Positions 20,865 through 32,800 of a stretch of 64,000 nucleotides of DNA are shown here, piece by piece (position 1 is the stretch's first letter; every line of letters starts with the position of its first letter). A program made the position numbers and the translations under genes. The notes under the pieces were generated by a model. The model was not told where the DNA came from and searched no databases. It saw only the letters and a list, made by a program, of their open reading frames with translations. The stretch comes from Prostheceraeus crozeri (Eukaryota; Platyhelminthes; Polycladida; Euryleptidae), in contig CAJQUW010007745.1 in assembly GCA_907163375.1 (NCBI GenBank), positions 84,990-148,989 of the forward strand, written 5' to 3'.

Positions 20865-23800
20865 GTGCACATCATTCTGTGGAAGTCTCATTGTCGGCCT
20901 CGTTCCCTGCAGAAACTCGTGCTGGCTGCCGGACTATGAGGTGTACATCATTCTGTGAAAGTCTCACTGTCGGCCTCGTTCCCTGCACAAACTCGTGCTG
21001 GCTGCCGGACTATGAGGTGTACATCATTCTGTGAAAGTCTCATTTTCGGCCTTGTTCCCTGCAGAAACTCGTGCTGGCTGCCGGACTATGAGGTGTACAT
21101 CATTCTGTGAAAGTCTCACCGTCGGCCTCGTTCCCTGCACAAACTCGTGCTGGCTGCCGGACTATGAGGTGTACATCATTCTGTGAAAGTCTCATTGTCG
21201 GCCTCGTTCCCTGCAGAAACTCGTGCTGGCTGCCGGACTATGAGGTGTACATCATTCTGTGAAAGTCTCACTGTCGGCCTCGTTCCCTGCACAAACTCGT
21301 GCTGGCTGCCGGACTATGAGGTGTACATCATTCTGTGAAAGTCTCATTTTCGGCCTTGTTCCCTGCAGAAACTCGTGCTGGCTGCCGGACTATGAGGTGT
21401 ACATCATTCTGTGGAGTCTCACTGTCGGCCTCGTTCCCTGCACAAACTCGTGCTGGCTGCCGGACTATGAGGTGTACATCATTCTGTGAAAGTCTCATTG
21501 TCGGCCTCGTTCCCTGCAGAAACTCGTGCTGGCTGCCGGACTATGAGGTGTGCATCATTCTGTGAAAGTCTCATTTTCGGCCTCGTTTCCTGCAGAAACT
21601 CGTGCTGGCTGCCGGACTATGAGGTGTACATCATTCTGTGAAAGTCTCATTGTCGGCCTCGTTCCCTGCAGAAACTCGTGCTGGCTGCCGGACTATGAGG
21701 TGTACATCATTCTGTGAAAGTCTCACTGTCGGCCTTGTTCCCTGCACAAACTCATGCTGGCTGCCGGACTATGAGGTGTACATCATTCTGTGAAAGTCTC
21801 ATTTTCGGCCTTGTTCCCTGCAGAAACTCGTGCTGGCTGCCGGACTATGAGGTGTACATCATCCTGTGAAAGTCTCACTGTCGGCCTCGTTCCCTGCACA
21901 AACTCGTGCTGGCTGCCGCACTATGATGTGTGCATCATTCTGTGAAAGTCTCATTTTCGGCCTTGTTCCCTGCAGAAACTCGTGCTGGCTGCCGGACTAT
22001 GAGGTGTACATCATTCTGTGAAAGTCTCATTGTCGGCCTCGTTCCCTGCAGAAACTCGTGCTGGCTGCCGGACTATGAGGTGTGCATCATTCTGTGAAAG
22101 TCTCATTGTCGGCCTCGTTCCCTGCAGAAACTCGTGCTGGCTGCCGGACTATGAGGTGTACATCATTCTGTGAAAGTCTCATTGTCGGCCTCGTTCCCTG
22201 CAGAAACTCGTGCTGGCTGCCGGACTATGAGGTGTGCATCATTCTGTGAAAGTCTCATTGTCGGCCTCGTTCCCTGCAGAAACTCGTGCTGGCTGCCGGA
22301 CTATGAGGTGTACATCATTCTGTGAAAGTCTCATTGTCGGCCTCGTTCCCTGCAGAAACTCGTGCTGGCTGCCGGACTATGAGGTGTACATCATTCTGTG
22401 AAAGTCTCACTGTCGGCCTCGTTCCCTGCACAAACTCATACTGGCTGCCGGACTATGAGGTGTACATCATTCTGTGAAAGTCTCATTCTCGGCCTTGTTC
22501 CCTGCAGAAACTCGTGCTGGCTGCCGCACTATGATGTGTGCATCATTCTGTGAAAGTCTCATTGTCGGCCTCCTTCCCTGCAGAAACTCGCTCTGGCTGC
22601 CGGACTGTGAGGTGTGCATCATTCTGTGAAAGTCTCATTGTCGGCCTTGTTCCCTGCACAAACTCGTGCTGGCTGCCGGACTATGAGGTGTACATCATTC
22701 TGTGAAAGTCTCATTTTCGGCCTTGTTCCCTGCAGAAACTCGTGCTGGCTGCCGGACTATGAGGTGTACATCATTCTGTGAAAGTCTCATTGTCGGCCTC
22801 GTTCCCTGCAGAAACTCGTGCTGGCTGCCGGACTATGATGTGTACATCATTCTGTGAAAGTCTCATTGTCGGCCTCGTTACCTGCAGAAACTCGTGCTGG
22901 CTGCCGGACTATGAGGTGTACATCTTTCTGTGAAAGTCTCATTGTCGGCCTCCTTCCCTGCAGAAACCCGTGCTGGCTGCCGGACTATGAGGTGTACATC
23001 ATTCTGTGAAAGTCTCATTGTCGGCCTCGTTCCCTGCAGAAACTCGTGCTGGTTGCCGGACTGTGAGGTGTGCATCATTCTGTGAGAGTCTCATTGTCGG
23101 CCTCGTTCCCTGCAGAAACTCGTGCTGGCTGCCGGACTATGAGGTGTACATCATTCTGTGAAAGTCTCACTGTCGGCCTCGTTCCCTGCACAAACTCATG
23201 CTGGCTGCCGGACTATGAGGTGTACATCATTCTGTGAAAGTCTCATTGTCGGCCTCGTTCCCTGCAGAAACTCGTGCTGGCTGCCGGACTATGAGGTGTA
23301 CATCATTCTGTGAAAGTCTCATTTTCGGCCTTGTTCCCTGCAGAAACTCGTGCTGGCTGCCGCACTATGATGTGTGCATCATTCTGTGAAAGTCTCATTG
23401 TCGGCCTCGTTCCCTGCAGAAACTCGCTCTGGCTGCCGGACTGTGAGGTGTGCATCATTCTGTAAAAGTCTCATTGTCGGCCTTGTTCCCTGCAGAAACT
23501 CGTGCTGGCTGCCGGACTATGAGGTGTACATCATTCTGTGAAAGTCTCACTGTCGGCCTCGTTCCCTGCAGAAACTCGTGATGGCTGCCGGACTATGAGG
23601 TGTACATCATTCTGTGAAAGTCTCATTGTCGGCCTCGTTCCCTGCAGAAACTCGTGCTGGCTGCCGGACTATGAGGTGTACATCATTCTGTGAAAGTCTC
23701 ATTGTCGGCCTCGTTCCCTGCAGAAACTCGCTCTGGCTGCCGGACTATGAGGTGTACATCATTCTGTGAAAGTCTCACTGTCGGCCTCGTTCCCTGCACA

Positions 23801-26800
23801 AACTCGTGCTGGCTGCCGGACTATGAGGTGTATATCATTCTGTGAAAGTCTCATTGTCGGCCTCGTTCCCTGCAGAAACTCGTGCTGGCTGCCGCACTAT
23901 GATGTGTGCATCATTCTGTGAAAGTCTCATTGTCGGCCTCCTTCCCTGCAGAAACTCGCTCTGGCTGCCGGACTGTGAGGTGTGCATCATTCTGTGAAAG
24001 TCTCATTGTCGGCCTCCTTCCCTGCAGAAACTCGCTCTGGCTGCCGGACTATGAGGTGTACATCATTCTGTGAAAGTCTCACTGTCGGCCTCGTTCCCTG
24101 CAGAAACTCGTGCTGGCTGCCGGACTATGAGGTGTACATCATTCTGTGAAAGTCTCATTTTCGGCCTTGTTCCCTGCACAAACTCATGCTGGCTGCCGGA
24201 CTATGAGGTGTACATCATTCTGTGAAAGTCTCATTGTCGGCCTCGTTCCCTGCAGAAACTCGTGCTGGCTGCCGGACTATGATGTGTACATCATTCTGTG
24301 AAAGTCTCATTGTCGGCCACGTTCCCTGCAGAAACTCGTGCTGGCTGCCGGACTATGAGGTGTACATCATTCTGTGAAAGTCTCATTGTCGGCCTCCTTC
24401 CCTGCAGAAACCCGTGCTGGCTGCCGGACTATGAGGTGTACATCATTCTGTGAAAGTCTCATTGTCGGCCTCGTTCCCTGCAGAAACTCGTGCTGGTTGC
24501 CGGACTGTGAGGTGTGCATCATTCTGTGAAAGTCTCATTGTCGGCCTCGTTCCCTGCAGAAACTCGTGCTGGCTGCCGGACTATGAGGTGTACATCATTC
24601 TGTGAAAGTCTCACTGTCGGCCTCGTTCCCTGCACAAACTCGTGCTGGCTGCCGGACTATGAGGTGTACATCATTCTGTGAAAGTCTCACTGTCGGCCTC
24701 GTTCCCTGCACAAACTCATGCTGGCTGCCGGACTATGAGGTGTACATCATTCTTTGAAAGTCTCATTTTCGGCCTTGTTCCCTGCAGAAACTCGTGCTGG
24801 CTGCCGGACTATGAGGTGTACATCATTCTGTGAAAGTCTCATTGTCGGCCTCGTTCCCTGCAGAAACTCGTGCTGGCTGCCGGACTATGAGGTGTACATC
24901 ATTCTGTGAAAGTCTCATTGTCGGCCTCGTTCCCTGCAGAAACTCGTGCTGGCTGCCGGACTATGAGGTGTACATCATTCTGTGAAAGTCTCACTGTCGG
25001 CCTCGTTCCCTGCACAAACTCATGCTGGCTGCCGGACTATGAGGTGTACATCATTCTGTGAAAGTCTCACTGTCGGCCTTGTTCCCTGCAGAAACTCGTG
25101 CTGGCTGCCGGACTATGAGGTGTACATCATTCTGTGAAAGTCTCATTGTCGGCCTCGTTCCCTGCAGAAACTCGTGCTGGCTGCCGGACTATGAGGTGTA
25201 CATCATTCTGTGAATGTCTCATTGTCGGCCTCGTTCCCTGCAGAAACTCGTGCTGGCTGCCGGACTATGAGGTGTACATCATTCTGTGAAAGTCTCACTG
25301 TCGGCCTCGTTCCCTGCACAAACTCGTGCTGGCTGCCGGACTATGAGGTGTACATCATTCTGTGAAAGTCTCATTTTCGGCCTTGTTCCCTGCAGAAACT
25401 CGTGCTGGCTGCCGCACTATGATGTGTGCATCATTCTGTGAAAGTCTCATTGTCGGCCTCGTTCCCTGCAGAAACTCGCCCTGGCTGCCGGACTGTGAGG
25501 TGTGCATCATTCTGTAAAAGTCTCATTGTCGGCCTTGTTCCCTGCAGAAACTCGTGCTGGCTGCCGGACTATGAGGTGTACATCATTCTGTGAAAGTCTC
25601 ACTGTCGGCCTCGTTCCCTGCAGAAACTCGTGCTGGCTGCCGGACTATGAGGTGTACATCATTCTGTGAAAGTCTCATTGTCGGCCTCGTTCCCTGCAGA
25701 AACTCGTGCTGGCTGCCGGACTATGAGGTGTACATCATTCTGTGAAAGTCTCATTGTCGGCCTCGTTCCCTGCAGAAACTCGCTCTGGCTGCCGGACTAT
25801 GAGGTGTACATCATTCTGTGAAAGTCTCATTGTCGGCCTCGTTCCCTGCAGAAACTCGTGCTGGCTGCCGCACTATGATGTGTGCATCATTCTGTGAAAG
25901 TCTCATTGTCGGCCTCGTTCCCTGCAGAAACTCGCTCTGGCTGCCGGACTGTGAGGTGTGCATCATTCTGTGAAAGTCTCATTGTCGGCCTTGTTCCCTG
26001 AAGAAACTCGTGCTGGCTGCCGGACTATGAGATGTACATCATTCTGTGAAAGTCCCACTGTCGGCCTCGTTCCCTGCACAAACTCGTGCTGGCTGCCGGA
26101 CTATGAGGTGTACATCATTCTCTGAAAGTCTCATTGTCGGCCTCGTTCCCTGCAGAAACTCGTGCTGGCTGCCGGACTATGTGGTGTACATCATTCTGTG
26201 AAAGTCTCATTGTCGGCCTCGTTCCCTGCAGAAACTCGTGCTGGCTGCCGGACTATGAGGTGTGCATCATTCTGTGAAAGTCTCATTGTCGGCCTCGTTC
26301 CCTGCAGAAACTCGTGCTGGCTGCCGGACTATGAGGTGTACATCATTCTGTGAAAGTCTCATTGTCGGCCTCGTTCCCTGCAGAAACTCGTGCTGGCTGC
26401 CGGACTATGAGGTGTACATCATTCTGTGAAAGTCTCACTGTCGGCCTCGTTCCCTGCACAAACTCATGCTGGCTGCCGGACTATGAGGTGTACATCATTC
26501 TGTGAAAGTCTCATTTTCGGCCTTGTTCCCTGCAGAAACTCGTGCTGGCTGCAGCACTATGATGTGTGCATCATTCTGTGAAAGTCTCATTGTCGGCCTC
26601 GTTCCCTGCAGAAACTCGCTCTGGCTGCCGGACTGTGAGGTGTGCATCATTCTGTGAAAGTCTCATTGTCGGCCTTGTTCTCTGCAGAAACTCGTGCTGG
26701 CTGCCGGACTATGAGGTGTACATCATTCTGTGAAAGTCTCACTGTCGGCCTCGTTCCCTGCACAAACTCGTGCTGGCTGCCGGACTATGAGGTGTACATC

Positions 26801-29800
26801 ATTCTGTGAAAGTCTCATTTTCGGCCTTGTTCACTGCAGAAACTCGTGCTGGCTGCCGGACTATGAGGTGTACATCATTCTGTGAAAGTCTCACTGTCGG
26901 CCTCGTTCCCTGCAGAAACTCGTGCTGGCTGCCGGACTATGATGTGTACATCATTCTCTGAAAGTCTCATTGTCGGCCTCGTTCCCTGCAGAAACTCGTG
27001 CTGGCTGCCGGACTGTGAGGTGTACATCATTCTGTGAAAGTCTCATTGTCGGCTTCCTTCCATGCAGAAACTCGTGCTGGCTGCCGGACTATGAGGTGTA
27101 CATCATTCTGTGAAAGTCTCATTGTCGGCCTCGTTCCCTGCAGAAACTCGTGCTGGTTGCCGGACTGTGAGGTGTGCATCATTCTGTGAGAGTCTCATTG
27201 TCGGCCTCGTTCCCTGCAGAAACTCGTGCTGGCTGCCGGGCTATGAGGTGTACATCATTCTGTGAAAGTCTCACTGTCGGCCTCGTTCCCTGCACAAACT
27301 CATGCTGGCTGCCGGACTATGAGGTGTACATCATTCTGTGAAAGTCTCATTTTCGGCCTTGTTCCCTGCAGAAACTCGTGCTGGCTGCCGGACTATGAGG
27401 TGTACATCATTCTGTGAAAGTCTCACTGTCGGCCTCGTTCCCTGCACAAACTCATGCTGGCTGCCGGACTATGATTTGTACATCATTCTGTGAAAGTCTC
27501 ATTTTCGGCCTTGTTCCCTGCAGAAACTCGTGCTGGCTGCCGCACTATGATGTGTGCATCATTCTGTGAAAGTCTCATTGTCGGCCTCCTTCCCTGCAGA
27601 AACTCGCTCTGGCTGCCGGACTGTGAGGTGTGCATCATTCTGTGAAAGTCTCATTGTCGGCCTTGTTCCCTGCAGAAACTCGTGCTGGCTGCCAGACTAT
27701 GAGGTGTACATCATTCTGTGAAAGTCTCACTGTCGGCCTCGTTCCCTGCACAAACTCGTGCTGGCTGCCGGACTATGAGGTGTACATCATTCTGTGAAAG
27801 TCTCATTTTCGGCCTTGTTCCCTGCAGAAACTCGTGCTGGCTGCCGGACTATGAGGTGTACATCATTATGTGAAAGTCTCATTGTCGGCCTCGTTCCCTG
27901 CAGAAACTCGTGCTGGCTGCCGGACTATGATGTGTACATCATTCTGTGAAAGTCTCATTGTCGGCCTCGTTCCCTGCAGAAACTCGTGCTGGCTGCCGGA
28001 CTATGAGGTGCACATCATTCTGTGAAAGTCTCATTTTCGGCCTCCTTCCCTGCAGAAACTCGTGCTGGCTGCCAGACTATGAGGTGCACGTCATTCTGTG
28101 AAAGTCTCATTGTGGGCCTCGTTCTCTGCAGAAACTCGTGCTGGCTGCTGCCAGACCATGAGGTATGCATCATTCTGTGAAAGTCTCATTGTCGGCCTCG
28201 TTCCCTGCACAAACTCGTGCTGGCTGCCGGACTATGAGGTGTACATCATTCTGTGAAAGTCTCATTGTCGGCCTCGTTCCCTGCAGAAACTCATGCTGGC
28301 TGCCGGACTATGAGGTGTACATCATTCTGTGAAAGTCTCATTTTCGGCCTTGTTCCCTGCAGAAACTCGTGCTGGCTGCCGGACTATGAGGTGTACATCA
28401 TTCTGTGAAAGTCTCATTGTCGGCCTCGTTCCCTGCAGAAACTCGTGCTGGCTGCCGGACTATGAGGTGTACGTCATTCTGTGAAAGTCTCATTGTCGGC
28501 CTCGTTCCCTGCAGAAACTCGTGCTGGCTGCCGGACTATGAGGTGTACATCATTCTGTGAAAGTCTCACTGTCGGCCTCGTTCCCTGCAGAAACTCGTGC
28601 TGGCTGCCGGACTATGAGGTGTACATCATTCTGTGAAAGTCTCATTTTTGGCCTTGTTCCCTGCAGAAACTCGTGCTGGCTGCCGGACTATGAGGTGTAC
28701 ATCATTCTGTGAAAGTCTCATTGTCGGCCTCGTTCCATGCAGAAACTCGTGCTGGCTGCCGGACTATGAGGTGTACATCATTCTGTGAAAGTCTCATTGT
28801 CGGCCTCGTTCCCTGCAGAAACTCGTGCTGGCTGCCGGACTATGAGGTGTACATCATTCTGTGAAAGTCTCATTGTCGGCCTCGTTCCCTGCACAAACTC
28901 GTGCTGGCTGCCGGACTATGAGGTGTACATCATTCTGTGAAAGTCTCAGTGTCGGCCTCGTTCCCTGCAGAAACTCGTGCTGGCTGCCGGACTATGAGGT
29001 GTACATCATTCTGTGAAAGTCTCATTGTCGGCCTCGTTCCCTGCAGAAACTCGTGCTGGCTGCCGGACTATGAGGTGTACATCATTCTGTGAAAGTCTCA
29101 CTGTCGGCCTCGTTCCCTGCAGAAACTCGTGCTGGCTGCCGGACTATGAGGTGTACATCATTCTGTGAAAGTCTCACTTTCGGCCTCGTTCCCTGCAGAA
29201 ACTCGTGCTGGCTGCCGGACTATGAGGTGTACATCATTCTGTGAAAGTCTCATTGTCGGCCTCGTTCCATGCAGAAACTCGTGCTGGCTGCCGGACTATG
29301 AGGTGTACATCATTCTGTGAATGTCTCATTGTCGGCCTCGTTCCCTGCAGAAACTCGTGCTGGCTGCCGGACTATGAGGTGTACATCATTCTGTGAAAGT
29401 CTCACTGTCGGCCTCGTTCCCTGCACAAACTCGTGCTGGCTGCCGGACTATGAGGTGTACATCATTCTGTGAAAGTCTCATTTTCGGCCTCTCTCCCTGC
29501 AGAAACTCGTGCTGGCTGCCGCACTATGAGGTGTACATCATTCTGTGAAAGTCTCATTGTCGGCCTCGTTCCCTGCAGAAACTCGCACTGGCTCCCGGAC
29601 TGTGAGGTGTGGCATCATTCTGTAAAGTCTCATAGTCGGCCTCGTTCCCTGCAGAAACTCGTGCTGGCTGCCGGACTATGAGGTGTACATCATTCTGTGA
29701 AAGTCTCACTGTCGGCCTCGTTCCCTGCAGAAACTCGTGCTGGCTGCCGGACTATGAGGTGTACATCATTCTGTGAAAGTCTCATTTTCGGCCTCGTTCC

Positions 29801-32800
29801 CTGCAGAAACTCGTGCTGGCTGCCGGACTATGAGGTGTACATCATTCTGTGAAAGTCTCATTGTCGGCCTCGTTCCCTGCAGAAACTCGCTCTGGCTGCC
29901 GGACTATGAGGTGTACATCATTCTGTAAAAGTCTCATTTGCGGCCTCCTTCCCTGCAGAAACTCGTGCTGGCTGCCGCACTATGATGTGTACATCATTCT
30001 GTGAAAGTTTCATTGTCGGTCTCGTTCCCTGCAGAAACTCGTGCTGGCTGCCGGACTATGAGGTGTACATCATTCTGTGAAAGTCTCACTCTCGGCAATG
30101 TTCCCTGCAGAAACTCGTGCTGGCTGCCGGACTATGAGGTGTACATCATTCTGTGAAAGTCTCATTGTCGGCCTCGTTCCCTGCACAAACTCGTGCTGGC
30201 TGCCGGACTATGAGGTGTACATCATTCTCTGAAAGTCTCATTTTCGGCCTTGTTCCCTGCAGAAACTCGTGCTGGCTGCTGGACTATGAGGTGTACATCA
30301 TTCTGTGAAAGTCTCACTGTCGGCCTCGTTCCCTGCACAAACTCATGCTGGCTGCCGGACTATGAGGTGTACATCATTCTGTGAAAGTCTCATTTTCGGC
30401 CTTGTTCCCTGCTGAAACTCGTGCTGGCTGCCGCACTATGATGTGTGCATCATTCTGTGAAAGTCTCATTGTCGGCCTCGTTCCCTGCAGAAACTCGTGC
30501 TGGCTGCCGGACTATGAGGTGTACATCATTCTGTGAAAGTCTCACTGTCGGCCTCGTTCCCTGCACAAACTCATGCTGGCTGCCGGACTATGAGGTGTAC
30601 ATCATTCTGTGAAAGTCTCATTTTTGGCCTTGTTCCCTGCAGAAACTCGTGCTGGCTGCCGGACTATGAGGTGTACATCATTCTGTGAAAGTCTCATTGT
30701 CGGCCTCGTTCCATGCAGAAACTCGTGCTGGCTGCCGGACTATGAGGTGTACATCATTCTGTGAATGTCTCATTGTCGGCCTCGTTCCCTGCAGAAACTC
30801 GTGCTGGCTGCCGGACTATGAGGTGTACATCATTCTGTGAATGACTCACTGTCGGCCTCGCTCCCTGCTCACACTCGTGCTGGCTGCCGGACTATGAGGT
30901 GTACATCATTCTGTGAAAGTCTCATTTTCGGCCTCGTTCCCTGCAGAAACTCGTGCTGGCTGCCGGACTATGAGGTGTGCATCATTCTGTGAAAGTCTCA
31001 TTGTCGGCCTCGTTCCCTGCAGAAACTCGTGCTGGCTGCCGGACTGTGAGGTGTACATCATTCTGTGAAAGTCTCATTGTCGGCCTTGTTCCCTGCAGAA
31101 ACTCGTGTTGGCTGCCGGACTGTGAAGTGTACATCATTCTGTGAAAGTCTCATTGTCGGCCTCGTTCTCTGCAGAAACTCGTGCTGGCTGCCGGACTGTG
31201 AGGTGTACATCATTCTGTGAAAGTCTCATTGTCGGCCTCGTTCCCTGCAGAAACTCGTGCTGGCTGCCGGACTATGAGGTGTATATCATTCTGTGAAAGT
31301 CTCATTGTCGGCCTCGTTCCCTGCAGAAACTCGTGCTGGCTGCCGGACTATGAGGTGTACATCATTCTGTGAAAGTCTCATTGTCGGCCTCGTTCCCTGC
31401 AGAAACTCGTGCTGGCTGCCGCACTATGATGTGTGCATCATTCTGTGAAAGTCTCATTGTCGGCCTCGTTCCCTGCAGAAACTCGCTCTGGCTGCCGGAC
31501 TATGAGGTGTGCATCATTCTGTGAAAGTCTCATTGTCGGCCTTGTTCCCTGCAGAAACTCGTGCTGGCTGCCGGACTATGAGATGTACATCATTCTGTGA
31601 AAGTCTCACTGTCGGCCTCGTTCCCTGCACAAACTCGTGCTGGCTGCCGGACTATGAGGTGTACATCATTCTCTGAAAGTCTCATTTTCGGCCTTGTTCC
31701 CTGCAGAAACTCGTGCTGGCTGCCGGACTATGAGGTGTACATCATTCTGTGAAAGTCTCATTGTCGGCCTCGTTCCCTGCACAAACTCGTGCTGGCTGCC
31801 GACTATGAGGTGTGCATCATTCTGTGAAAGTCTCATTGTCGGCCTCGTTCCCTGCAGAAACTCGTGCTGGCTGCCGGACTATGAGGTGTACATCATTCTG
31901 TGAAAGTCTCATTGTCGGCCTCGTTCCCTGCAGAAACTCGTGCTGGCTGCCGGACTATGAGGTGTACATCATTCTGTGAAAGTCTCACTGTCGGCCTCGT
32001 TCCCTGCACAAACTCATGCTGGCTGCCGGACTATGAGGTGTACATCATTCTGTGAAAGTCTCATTGTCGGCCTCCTTCCCTGCAGAAACCCGTGCTGGCT
32101 GCCGCACTATGATGTGTGCATCATTCTGTGAAAGTCTCATTGTCGGCCTCGTTCCCTGCAGAAACTCGCTCTGGCTGCCGGACTGTGAGGTGTGCATCAT
32201 TCTGTGAAAGTCTCATTGTCGGCCTTGTTCTCTGCAGAAACTCGTGCTGGCTGCCGGACTATGAGGTGTACATCATTCTGTGAAAGTCTCACTGTCGGCC
32301 TCGTTCCCTGCACAAACTCGTGCTGGCTGCCGGACTATGAGGTGTACATCATTCTGTGAAAGTCTCATTGTCGGCCTCGTTACCTGCAGAAACTCGTGCT
32401 GGCTGCCGGACTATGAGGTGTACATCATTCTGTGAAAGTCTCATTGTCGGCCTCGTTCCCTGCAGAAACTCGTGCTGGCTGCCGGACTATGATGTGTACA
32501 TCATTCTCTGAAAGTCTCATTGTCGGCCTCGTTCCCTGCAGAAACTCGTGCTGGCTGCCGGACTATGAGGTGTACATCATTCTGTGAAAGTCTCATTGTC
32601 GGCCTCCTTCCATGCAGAAACTCGTGCTGGCTGCCGGACTATGAGGTGTACATCATTCTGTGAAAGTCTCATTGTCGGCCTCGTTCCCTGCAGAAACTCG
32701 TGCTGGCTGCCGGACTGTGAGGTGTGCATCATTCTGTGAGAGTCTCATTGTCGGCCTCGTTCCCTGCAGAAACTCGTGCTGGCTGCCGGATTATGAGGTG